A stretch of DNA of 49,866 nt from Polyangia bacterium (lineage in GTDB: Bacteria > Myxococcota_A > Polyangia > Polyangiales > Sandaracinaceae), in the NCBI GenBank assembly GCA_030426845.1, contig JAUHXR010000022.1:1-49866 (forward strand), read 5' to 3'. Positions 1-7,297 of this stretch are shown here, piece by piece. Below the pieces are notes generated by a model. The model searched no databases, was not told the origin of the DNA, and saw only the letters and a list, made by a program, of their open reading frames with translations. The stretch's first letter is position 1, and each line of letters opens with the position of its first letter. The translations under genes were made by a program, and so were the position numbers.

Positions 1-130
1 ATTCGCCCGCCGTGATCACCGGCCAGCCACGCTGCTGCGGCAGGGTCGGCGCTTCGAACGAGGACGCGAACCAGCGACGGGTCGCCGGGTGCGCGAAGTC
101 GAGGGGCGCGAGGTCGGGGGCGATGCTCAT
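1..130 (-). CDS. Lhr-like DEAD/DEAH-box helicase, N-terminal fragment
   Basis: Only the first 43 codons lie in the window; the gene runs off the left edge. The peptide begins MSIAPDLAPLDFAHPATRRW and continues with WFASSF, APTLPQQRGWPVI and TAGE. This matches the segment just before the ATPase core of Lhr-type superfamily 2 helicases, where a conserved W-F, an APT-x-x-Q and a GWP motif precede Walker A. Lhr helicases unwind DNA or RNA:DNA duplexes in repair. The ATG at 128-130 is the only obvious start and has no clear Shine-Dalgarno sequence. The motor motifs cannot be seen here, so a different SF2 helicase is possible. Confidence 0.6.
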   Translation of the reverse strand, partial: MSIAPDLAPLDFAHPATRRWFASSFEAPTLPQQRGWPVITAGE

Positions 131-198
131 CGGCGCGAGAGCACCATGCCACGCCCTCCCGCCAACGTGGTGTCAGCAGCCGAGCGGCCGGCGCCTTC

Positions 199-239
199 GC
201 GGTCCGCCCGTCGCGGTCCGCCCGTCGCGGTCAGCCCTC
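199..239. repeat. 14-bp tandem repeat at the 3' end of the PilZ gene
   Basis: Two identical copies of GCGGTCCGCCCGTC (199-212, 213-226) and a third degenerate copy (227-239) lie head to tail. The third copy contains the stop codon of the PilZ gene. The rest of the 131-230 gap shows no other feature. It is probably a slippage product. Confidence 0.7.
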
Positions 240-1622
240 GCGGAAGAAGAACCACCAGGCGGCGCCGAGTGCCACCACCGCGAGGACCACCACCAGGGGC
301 CAGAACATCGGGCCGAGGCCCTCGTCCTCCGGCTTGGCCGCGGCGACCGGCTCCTTCGCCTCGGGCTTGCTCGCCGGCTTGGCGCCGCTCTTCTTCTTGG
401 TCTTCGAGGCCGTCTTCGAAGCAGCCTTGGAAGCCGGCTTCTTGGCCGCCTTCGTGGCGGGCGCCGTCTCCGGCGCGGCCGTCGCGGCCGCGGCCGGGGC
501 CGCCTCGACGTCCTCCTCGGCCTTCGCCTTGCGCCGGGCCGCCTTGCGCGCCCGCGCCTCCTCGCGCCGCTCCTTCTTGGAGCGCTTGCCCCGGCGCTTC
601 TTGCTCTTGGCCTTGCCGCGCTGGCCGCTCGACGCCGCCTCCGAGGTGTCGTCCTCCGGAGTCTCGTCCTCCGGAGTCTCGTCCGGCTCCTCCTCGGCGT
701 CCTCCGACTCGGCGTCGTCCGACTCGTCCGAGCTGGCCTCGCCCGAGCTCGCCTCGCCCGAGCTGGCCTCGTCCGAGCTCGCCTCCTCCGAGCTCGCCTC
801 CTCCGGCTCCTCGGCGTCGCCCTCATCCGACGGGTCTGCGGCGGCCTCCGCTTCGTCCGGCTCCGAGGTCTCCTCGGGCTCCGGGGTCTCGGTCTCCTCG
901 GGCTCCGGCTCCTCGTCCGGCTTCTCCTCCGACGAGGCCTCCTCCGACCGCGCCTCCGACCGCAGAGCCTCGTCCGCGGCCGGCTCCTCGTCCGGCGAGG
1001 CCTCCTCCGACGGCTCCTCCGACGACGGATCCGCGTCCGCGTCCAGCGCCTCGTCCGCCTCCGACGGCGGGGCCTGCTCCGGCGCCTCGGCGGTCGGCGC
1101 CTCGGTCTCCTCCGACGCCTCGTCCTCTGGCGACTCGTCGGCCACCGGAGGCTCGCTCCGCTTCGCCTCGGCGGGGATCTCCACCACCGGCGCCGGCCGG
1201 GTCGGCGCGGCCGACGGCGGACCCGACGGCGGACCCGACGGCATGAGGCTCTTGCGCAGGTGCATCCCCGACTCGAACTGGCTCGCGTCGGAGCCGGCCG
1301 CGCCGACCAGCTCGCGGATGCGGGCCCGGGCGTCGTCGTTGATCTTGACGAACTTGATGCCCATCCCGGCCGGCTCGTCGCCCGCCGCCTCGCGGCGCAC
1401 CCAGACCACCCGGCCGACCGCGGTCACCGGGTCGCCCGGGTCGAGCTCGAGCTCGAGCTTGAGGAGCGTCGAGCGCTTCGCCGGGGCGTCCGTCTGCACG
1501 AACAGCCCGAGCTCCGACACGTTGCCCACGTGGCTCTCCACGAAGTCCACGTCGGTCGGGCTCCGCAGCCGGACGGTGGCCGAGAACTCGGCCCGCGCGC
1601 TCTCGCGTTCTTCTTCACCCAC
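231..1622 (-). CDS. PilZ-domain protein with acidic linker and C-terminal membrane anchor
   Basis: 463 aa from a GTG start. Residues ~8-110 form a PilZ-type domain of the kind expanded in myxobacteria (RVVWVRRE, GMGIKFVKI); PilZ domains often bind cyclic-di-GMP, but I do not see a clear RxxxR motif, so binding is uncertain. Residues ~120-330 are a low-complexity tract dominated by Glu, Ser, Asp, Ala and Pro, including five 15-bp DNA repeats. Residues ~330-435 switch to Lys, Arg and Ala (KKRRGKRSKKERRE). The protein ends in one hydrophobic helix (~438-458) and the short tail FFFREG. With no signal peptide, it looks tail-anchored with the PilZ domain in the cytoplasm. It diverges from the YbjN-like gene. 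Confidence 0.85.
   Translation of the reverse strand: MGEEERESARAEFSATVRLRSPTDVDFVESHVGNVSELGLFVQTDAPAKRSTLLKLELELDPGDPVTAVGRVVWVRREAAGDEPAGMGIKFVKINDDARARIRELVGAAGSDASQFESGMHLRKSLMPSGPPSGPPSAAPTRPAPVVEIPAEAKRSEPPVADESPEDEASEETEAPTAEAPEQAPPSEADEALDADADPSSEEPSEEASPDEEPAADEALRSEARSEEASSEEKPDEEPEPEETETPEPEETSEPDEAEAAADPSDEGDAEEPEEASSEEASSDEASSGEASSGEASSDESDDAESEDAEEEPDETPEDETPEDDTSEAASSGQRGKAKSKKRRGKRSKKERREEARARKAARRKAKAEEDVEAAPAAAATAAPETAPATKAAKKPASKAASKTASKTKKKSGAKPASKPEAKEPVAAAKPEDEGLGPMFWPLVVVLAVVALGAAWWFFFREG
730..804. repeat. Five 15-bp tandem repeats inside the PilZ gene linker
   Basis: Units GAGCTSGCCTCSYCC at 730-744, 745-759, 760-774, 775-789 and 790-804. Each encodes five residues of the acidic Ser/Glu/Ala linker on the minus strand. 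The period keeps the reading frame, so copy number could vary without breaking the protein. Confidence 0.85.
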
Positions 1623-1670
1623 GGCGCTGTGCGTACCCTAATTCGGCGCGAAAGTCAGGATAACTCGGGA

Positions 1671-1676
1671 TACAGT
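1671..1676 (+). promoter_or_regulatory. -10-like box of the YbjN-like gene
   Basis: TACAGT ends seven bases before the GTG start at 1684, so transcription would begin at or next to the start codon. No Shine-Dalgarno sequence or convincing -35 is visible. This suggests a leaderless mRNA. Confidence 0.45.
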
Positions 1677-1683
1677 CGGCCGC

Positions 1684-2109
1684 GTGAGCGGCTTCATCGA
1701 TCGCGTGACCACCATGGCCGAGGAGCTGGGCCTCGGGGACGTCCACGTCGACGGCGACCTCGTGCGGATCGCGGTTCCCCGCGAGGACGCGGGCCCGGTC
1801 GAGGTCCGCGTGACCCCGTGCGGCGAGATGCGGGGCAAGGAGGTACTGGAGTTCAGCTCGAGCGGCCTGCCCCTGCCCGACGACGACGCCCACAAGATGC
1901 CGCTGCTGATCCTGGCCCTGCAGCGCAACGCCGACGTGATGCTCGGGCACTGGGGCCTCGACGAGTCCGAGGACGGCTCGGTGCTCCGCGTCTTCCACAG
2001 CCAGATCACCGAGACGATGGACCTCCCCGAGCTCGAGGGCGCGGTGCTCGGGGTCGCCGACGAGTACGCCACGCTCCACGGCGCGTTCCGCGAGCTCTTC
2101 GGCTCGTGA
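1684..2109 (+). CDS. YbjN-like / secretion-chaperone-fold small protein
   Basis: 141 aa, acidic, no signal peptide or membrane segment. The pattern (short N-terminal helix, VHVDGDLVRIAV strand, EVLEFSSSGLPL, HKMPLLILALQRNADVMLGHW, a final DEYATLHGAFRELF helix) resembles YbjN or type III secretion chaperone folds. The resemblance is by eye and weak. The GTG start sits just after a -10-like TACAGT. The stop overlaps the start of the next gene as GTGA, so the two are probably translated together. The function is unknown; a role tied to the downstream transporter is inference from coupling. Confidence 0.75.
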   Translation: MSGFIDRVTTMAEELGLGDVHVDGDLVRIAVPREDAGPVEVRVTPCGEMRGKEVLEFSSSGLPLPDDDAHKMPLLILALQRNADVMLGHWGLDESEDGSVLRVFHSQITETMDLPELEGAVLGVADEYATLHGAFRELFGS

Positions 2110-3437
2110 GCGCGGCCGTCCTGCCGACCCCGGAGCAGCGCCGCCGCCTCGAGGCCTGGCGGTGGTCGACCTTCGTCGTCTGCCTCGTCGGCTACATCGC
2201 CTACTACCTCGGCCGAAAGAACCTCCCGGCCGCGTTCCCGCTCCTCGGCGAGGAGCTCGGCTACAGCAACACCGACCTCGGCCTGATCGCCGCCTACTCC
2301 GAGGTCGCCTACGCGATCGGCAAGCTGATCAACGGCCCGCTCGCGGACCGCTTCGGCGGGCGCACGATGTTCATGATCGGCCTCGCCGGGACGCTGGTCT
2401 TCAACCTCGTGTTCAGCCAGATGACCCACCTCGTCGGGTTCATCCTCGCGTGGTGCGGCTGCCGCTACTTCCTCTCGATGGGCTGGGGCGGCCTCGCCAA
2501 GACGATCGGCCACTGGTTCGAGCCCAAGCGCAACGGGACGGTGATGGGCTGGGTCTCCATCAGCTTCCAGTTCGGCGGCGTCGTCTCGACCGCGCTCGCC
2601 GGCGCGATCGTGGGCGCGGGCCTCGGCTGGCGCTGGGTCTTCATCATCCCGGCCGGGCTGATCCTGCTGATGCTGCTGTGGACCTGGCTCGGCAGCCGGG
2701 CGGCCCCCCAGGACGTCGTCGAGGACGTCGTCTTCGGCGGCAACGACCACGAGGGCCGCCCCCCCGAGTTCGAGACCGAGGGCGACGAAGACGGACACCC
2801 GATCGCGATCATCCGCCGCCTCTTCAAGGTCCCGCTCTTCCGCCACATCCTCGTCTTCAGCTTCCTCACCACGTTCCTGCGCTCGATCTTCTTCTTCTGG
2901 ACGCCGAAGTTCCTCGCCGACGTCGGGATGGACACCTCGAGCGCGATCTTCAGCTCGACGGTGTTCCCGTTCCTCGGCGCGATCGGGACGATCGGTCTCG
3001 GCTGGTACACCGACCGCTACGCGAGGGACGGCGACCGCGGCCGCGCGATGTGGATCATGCTGAGCGGCCTCGCGGTCAGCGTCTTCGCGATCGCGGCCGT
3101 GGTCGCGAGCGCCGAGCCGTCGACCTTCGTGATCGTGATCCTCCTCGGGGTGGCCGGCTTCTGCCTGCTCGGCCCCTACTCGATGTCGAGCGGCGCGCTC
3201 ACCCTCGACATCGCGGGCGCCAAGGGCGCGGGCTCCTGCACCGGGATGATCGACGGCGTCGGCTACGCGGGCGGCGCGCTCGCGTCGTTCGGCGCCGGCT
3301 ACCTCAGCGACGTGATGGGCTGGGCGGGGGTGTTCACGATCATCGGCGTCGCGGCGCTGCTCTCGACGCTGTCGGCCTACTTCATCAGCCGCGTCACCCG
3401 GGCCGCGCACCGGGCCAAAGCCGCGGCTCAGCCGTAG
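2106..3437 (+). CDS. MFS transporter, organophosphate:phosphate antiporter (OPA) type
   Basis: 443 aa with about twelve hydrophobic segments, the usual MFS size. Near the N-terminus it has GYIAYYLGRKNLPAAFPLL, close to the signature of the GlpT/UhpT/UhpC (OPA) family, in which an Arg contacts the substrate phosphate. The cytoplasmic loop after helix 2 carries DRFGGR. A charged central loop (~195-225) separates the two six-helix halves. Family members exchange sugar phosphates or glycerol-3-phosphate for inorganic phosphate across the inner membrane, or act as sensors (UhpC); the substrate cannot be read from sequence. The GTG start overlaps the YbjN-like stop. The 3' end overlaps the convergent dipeptidase by 10 bp. 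Confidence 0.88.
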   Translation: MSAAVLPTPEQRRRLEAWRWSTFVVCLVGYIAYYLGRKNLPAAFPLLGEELGYSNTDLGLIAAYSEVAYAIGKLINGPLADRFGGRTMFMIGLAGTLVFNLVFSQMTHLVGFILAWCGCRYFLSMGWGGLAKTIGHWFEPKRNGTVMGWVSISFQFGGVVSTALAGAIVGAGLGWRWVFIIPAGLILLMLLWTWLGSRAAPQDVVEDVVFGGNDHEGRPPEFETEGDEDGHPIAIIRRLFKVPLFRHILVFSFLTTFLRSIFFFWTPKFLADVGMDTSSAIFSSTVFPFLGAIGTIGLGWYTDRYARDGDRGRAMWIMLSGLAVSVFAIAAVVASAEPSTFVIVILLGVAGFCLLGPYSMSSGALTLDIAGAKGAGSCTGMIDGVGYAGGALASFGAGYLSDVMGWAGVFTIIGVAALLSTLSAYFISRVTRAAHRAKAAAQP

Positions 3438-3985
3438 GGCACGTCGAGGGCCGGCGGCATCGGATCGAGCGGGAGCTCGAAGTGCCACCACTCGCGCCGG
3501 TAGCCGACGAACCCGCGCCGGCTCATCGCCTCGGCGAGCGTCCGCCGGTGGGCTCTCGCGGGGCCCCACGCGCAGCCGGTCCAGCTCGCGCGGTCGAAGT
3601 CGTCCCACGCCGTCCCCATCGGGAGCGGCGCCCCGCGCGCGCGCCACGTGAGGCCGAGATCCACCGCGACCCCGCGGTTGTGCCGCGACGTGCGCCCGAC
3701 GTAGCCGTCGAGCAGCCACGCGTGCCCGTGCGCCTCGCACCACGCGACCATCGCCGCGCTCGCCCGCGCCGGCCGGTAGGCGTCGTAGATCACGAGCCCG
3801 AGCCCGCGCGGCCGCAGGTCCTCCAGCACCTCCGCGAGCCGGTCGGCGGCCGCGCGGTGCAGCCACGCGCCCGGCCGCTCGTAGCCGGGGAGCGGGGCGC
3901 CGGTGAAGTTGTCGGCCGACGCGTAGCCGATCGCGAAGGTCAGCCCGTCGAGCGCGCGAAGGTCGACGAGGTCGGGAGGCGGCAC
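3428..3985 (-). CDS. D-alanyl-D-alanine dipeptidase, VanX / M15 family
   Basis: 185 aa, close to the usual VanX length. The zinc site is visible as SRHNRGVAVDLGL (SxHxxGxAxD, giving one His and one Asp ligand) and EWWHFE (catalytic Glu plus third His ligand). An upstream Arg in YDAYRPARA matches the Arg that stabilises the transition state. These enzymes hydrolyse D-Ala-D-Ala or other D-amino-acid dipeptides from cell-wall turnover. No other glycopeptide-resistance genes are nearby, so a recycling role is more likely than resistance. No signal peptide is obvious, so it may be cytoplasmic. The start is GTG. Confidence 0.9.
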   Translation of the reverse strand: MPPPDLVDLRALDGLTFAIGYASADNFTGAPLPGYERPGAWLHRAAADRLAEVLEDLRPRGLGLVIYDAYRPARASAAMVAWCEAHGHAWLLDGYVGRTSRHNRGVAVDLGLTWRARGAPLPMGTAWDDFDRASWTGCAWGPARAHRRTLAEAMSRRGFVGYRREWWHFELPLDPMPPALDVPYG

Positions 3986-4055
3986 GGGCGTGAGTGTGCC
4001 CTCATCCGCGCCGCAATTCCCGGAGCTCGACGCGAAGCGAGCCGAGGCGCCCGGG

Positions 4056-5402
4056 CTACATCATCATGCCGCCTCCGGTGCCGCCCCCCGGCCCCCCAAC
4101 GAGGCTCACCCGACAGGCGACCAGCGTCCCCACGACGTCGGGCTCGGTCCACTGGGCGGAGACACGGAGCAGGTAGCGGCCGGGCGCGGCCTCCACCGGC
4201 TCCCCCGGCGTCCCCTCCATGTCCCACGTGGCGAGCACGGTCTCGCCCGACACCAGCTCGAGGACGGGCGCGGTCGACGACCCGAGGAGCTGCCCCGCGC
4301 ACTCGCCGGAGAGCCACGTCGCGGTGGACACATCGATGGCGAAGTGATCGACGTCCTCGGCGCCCACGTGCGCCACCCACACGAGCTCGTCGGAGCCGGA
4401 GAACGCCGGCAGGACCTCGGGGGTGGCCGCGGCGTCGTTCGCTGCGTCGGCGGACTCGACGTACGACGGATCCGCTCCCCCTCCGAAGATCGGTCCGACG
4501 CGGAGCACGTAGCCCACGTTCGCGGCCTCCAGGCCCCATCCGCGCACCTCGACGACGGGGTCCGCGAGGTCGTCGATCGCCAGCGGCCAGCCGCTGCCCC
4601 GCCCATGACGGGCGCCGCTGCCGTCCTTCAGCTCGAGCGCCAGCGGCGCGTTGTACTCCGGATGGAGCGCGCGGTATGCGGGCAGCCTCACCGCGAACCC
4701 GTCAACGTCCTCTTCGTCCTCGAGGACGCCGACCACGCACCGTTGGTCGCTCGAGAGCTCGGCCTCGGTCCCCTCGCTCAGCACGAGGGCCGTCGGGACG
4801 GTCGCGAGGTCGAGCGCCTGGACCGTCCACGCGTCGGAGGGCTGCGGGAGCCCCGGGAGGTCGGACGGGTCGAACCACCCCTGGGCGTACTGCAGCTCGA
4901 CGTAGTAGGTCGCCGCCTCGTGCGCGTAGAAGACGACCTCGACCAGCTCGTGGGTCGGCGCCTCGACGCAGTTGAGCCCGCTCGATCCGGACCCGAGGAG
5001 GTTCCCGTCGGCGTCCTTCAGCCTCAGCTCCACCCCCTGCTCGACCGCGCCCCCGCGCAGCAGCACCGCGATGTGCTGCCCCGCGCCGGCTTGTACCGCG
5101 ACGTAGTCGCGATCGTCGTCGTCAGGGAGCTCGCCGCTCACCGTCTCTCCGACGCGCACCGGGATCGCCGTCGCGAAGCTCGAGTTGCCGTCGCCGTCCG
5201 AGGTCCCGACGTGCGCGTCCGGCAAGGGGCCGGCCTCGGGGAGGTCGACGTGGGCGTCGAGCCGGCTCGCGTCTGGCGCGACCGACGCGTCGAACAGCTC
5301 CGCGTCGCCGCCCGCCCCGTCGCACGCCGCCGACGCCAGCAACGACACGGACGCCAGGACGGTTCGCCGCCACCACCTCGAGCTCTGCCGCAAGCACCTC
5401 AT
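4056..5402 (-). CDS. Lipoprotein with PPC-like domains, last gene of a three-lipoprotein operon
   Basis: 448 aa. The N-terminus (MRCLRQSSRWWRRTVLASV then LLASAAC) is a signal peptide with a somewhat atypical lipobox. An Asp/Ala-rich linker follows. The segment GNSSFATAIPV, GETVSGELPDDDDRDYVAV resembles bacterial pre-peptidase C-terminal (PPC) beta-sandwich domains, and a second such stretch near ~310-370 (DAAATPEVLPAFSG, DVDHFAIDV) looks similar. The C-terminus ends in a Gly/Met run. I chose the ATG at 5400-5402 because it overlaps the upstream stop as ATGA and gives the best signal peptide. PPC domains usually accompany secreted enzymes, but none is seen here. Probably surface-exposed or periplasmic; role unknown. 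Confidence 0.8.
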   Translation of the reverse strand: MRCLRQSSRWWRRTVLASVSLLASAACDGAGGDAELFDASVAPDASRLDAHVDLPEAGPLPDAHVGTSDGDGNSSFATAIPVRVGETVSGELPDDDDRDYVAVQAGAGQHIAVLLRGGAVEQGVELRLKDADGNLLGSGSSGLNCVEAPTHELVEVVFYAHEAATYYVELQYAQGWFDPSDLPGLPQPSDAWTVQALDLATVPTALVLSEGTEAELSSDQRCVVGVLEDEEDVDGFAVRLPAYRALHPEYNAPLALELKDGSGARHGRGSGWPLAIDDLADPVVEVRGWGLEAANVGYVLRVGPIFGGGADPSYVESADAANDAAATPEVLPAFSGSDELVWVAHVGAEDVDHFAIDVSTATWLSGECAGQLLGSSTAPVLELVSGETVLATWDMEGTPGEPVEAAPGRYLLRVSAQWTEPDVVGTLVACRVSLVGGPGGGTGGGMMM

Positions 5403-7297
5403 TCGAGCACCTCCACGTTCATGCCCGCCGCGTAGGCGTAGCTGACCCACTCATCGAACCCGGACACGACGACCCCCACCGGCATGTCCGCGCGCACGCG
5501 ATGCACGCCGTCGCCCTGACCGACCGGGCCCACGCTCAGGTCCCCCTGGATCTGCGGGAACGAGAGGGCGCATCGATAGACGACCCACTCGGTCGGCGTC
5601 GGGTAGGGATCGACCGCCGCGCGCTCGCACGTCTCCGGGAGCGGCTCGCCGTCGAGGTACACCGTTGCGTCGACCGGCGCGGTGATCGTGACCGCGTCGA
5701 ACGCGTAGGTGGACGGCGTGAGGAAGACGTAGTCGCTGCGGAACTGATCCGCCGGGGGGACCACGAGGAGCGCGGGATCGCCTCCGGGATACCCGGGCGG
5801 GATGCCGAGCACCTCCTGCGACGCCATCAGCTGGATCACCGAGACCGACTGGGACGCGCGCAGCTGCGTGTCGCGATCGAGGGTGAGGAAGGCGCTCTGC
5901 CCCTGCTCCAGCGTGAATGCGTGGTAGGGAGCCTCGAGGCTCGTGTCGACGCGCGTGGTGCCCGGTCGCACCGCGAGCACCCGGACGATCTCGGGCTCGT
6001 TCGACTCCGGGACGAAGAGCGCCGGGTCGAGGAGCGCCTCGTTGATCGAGCGGGCCTTCGCGGGGGTCCGCGCCAGCACGAAGGTGCCGCCGAGCGCGTG
6101 ATCCGGCAGGAGCTGGCCCTCGATGTGGTCGGCGCAGCAGCGTCGATCGATGACCCGCCCGGGGACCGGGGCGTCGGCCGCCTCCGCGCCGGTGTAGATC
6201 ACGACGCCTTGCGTAGACTCGACCACGGTGCCGGTGAAGTCCGCGCGGTACGCGTCGGTCTCGAGGTTCAGGGTGTCGAAGGGCCCGAGCGTGAAGGTCG
6301 CCGACTCCCCGGGTCCCCACGACGTGCCCGCCTCGAGGCCGAGGACCCGCTCGACGAGCGGGCCGAAGCGGACCGTCACGTCGGTCGCCTCGGTCGTCCC
6401 CACGACGGTCAAGAACGCTCGGAGATCGGTGTCGCTCTGCTCGTCCACCGTGCCCCGCGTGGAGTGGCTCTGCATCCACCCCACCACCGTGGTCCGGGTG
6501 CCCAGCGCGGAGGTGGGCAAGAGCAGCGACGCGTCGTTGGAGAACGCGCTGCTGCCGGCGAGCGGGTTGAACTGATAGGCGATCACCGGGTGACGTGAGT
6601 GGATCCGGTACGCGCGCCGGGTGTACGCCGAGTGCGTCTCGTCCCACTCCGCGCCGCGCTGCGACCCGTCGACCCGACGGCGCGGGAGCGAGAGGACCGC
6701 GAGGTCGAAGGGCGCGACCTCGACCTCGTCCAGCGTGCGGACCGCGGGCGCGTCCCCCGGCGCGGAGTCGTCGACCTCGAGCGTGACGGTCGTCGCGAAG
6801 TGGTTCGGGTTGGAGACGATGATCCCGTAGGGAGGGCTCCGCGGCGCGTAGGTGTCGAGGTCGACAGGGAAGAACTCGCAGCCGTGGTACGACCGGTCGC
6901 GCCGCGCGCTCTCGCAGAGGTCCGCGCAGACGCCCGCCACGCACGAGAGCCCCGCCGCGAGGTCACACTCGCTCTGCGTCTCCCAGCCGCTTCCGTCGTC
7001 GCGGCACCGAGCCACGTTGCCCGCCAGGCAACCGGAGGAGCCCGGTCGACACGCCACGCACGCGCCGTCATGGCACACGCGATCGGTCAGCCCGCAGGGC
7101 TCGGCGCGCGCGACGACGCGGCCACCCTCTTCGACGCACTCGACCACGACGTCGCCGGCGCACTGGGACGCGCCCGCCTCGGCGCAGGCCAGCGTGTCCG
7201 TGTCCATGTCCGGCGCGAGCTCCCCCGTGGTGCACGCCGTGAGCGCGAGCGCGATGAGCGCTGGCCAGAGGGGCGAGATGTACCGTTCCATTCTCAT
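5399..7297 (-). CDS. IgGFc-binding-protein-like lipoprotein
   Basis: 632 aa. Signal peptide MRMERYISPLWPALIALA with lipobox LTAC. Residues ~35-115 are Cys-rich (CRPGSSGCLAGNVARC, repeated CxxxxC spacing), reminiscent of small disulfide modules of myxobacterial surface proteins. From ~120 on it matches the family annotated as IgGFc-binding protein: HGCEFFPVDLDTY, GIIVSNPNHFATTVTLEV, YRIHSRHPVIAYQFNPL, NDASLLLPTSALG. In animals this domain occurs in mucus-associated FCGBP; in myxobacteria it is widespread and without assigned function, so immunoglobulin binding should not be assumed. It overlaps both operon neighbours by ATGA. An alternative ATG lies two codons downstream. Confidence 0.88.
   Translation of the reverse strand: MRMERYISPLWPALIALALTACTTGELAPDMDTDTLACAEAGASQCAGDVVVECVEEGGRVVARAEPCGLTDRVCHDGACVACRPGSSGCLAGNVARCRDDGSGWETQSECDLAAGLSCVAGVCADLCESARRDRSYHGCEFFPVDLDTYAPRSPPYGIIVSNPNHFATTVTLEVDDSAPGDAPAVRTLDEVEVAPFDLAVLSLPRRRVDGSQRGAEWDETHSAYTRRAYRIHSRHPVIAYQFNPLAGSSAFSNDASLLLPTSALGTRTTVVGWMQSHSTRGTVDEQSDTDLRAFLTVVGTTEATDVTVRFGPLVERVLGLEAGTSWGPGESATFTLGPFDTLNLETDAYRADFTGTVVESTQGVVIYTGAEAADAPVPGRVIDRRCCADHIEGQLLPDHALGGTFVLARTPAKARSINEALLDPALFVPESNEPEIVRVLAVRPGTTRVDTSLEAPYHAFTLEQGQSAFLTLDRDTQLRASQSVSVIQLMASQEVLGIPPGYPGGDPALLVVPPADQFRSDYVFLTPSTYAFDAVTITAPVDATVYLDGEPLPETCERAAVDPYPTPTEWVVYRCALSFPQIQGDLSVGPVGQGDGVHRVRADMPVGVVVSGFDEWVSYAYAAGMNVEVLE

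Noticed and set aside
717-804. Repeats in the PilZ gene as a CRISPR-like array
   Set aside because: The 15-bp units are directly adjacent with no spacers and stay in the reading frame.
12-3437. A 1141-residue open frame on the plus strand
   Set aside because: Its first ~690 residues are an Arg/Leu/Gly-rich antisense shadow of the PilZ gene. Only the last 443 residues, from the GTG at 2106, are the real MFS transporter.
1638-3866. Long minus-strand frame opposite the transporter
   Set aside because: Composition is Arg/Glu/Asp-rich without any motif; it mirrors the MFS gene and overlaps VanX in another frame.
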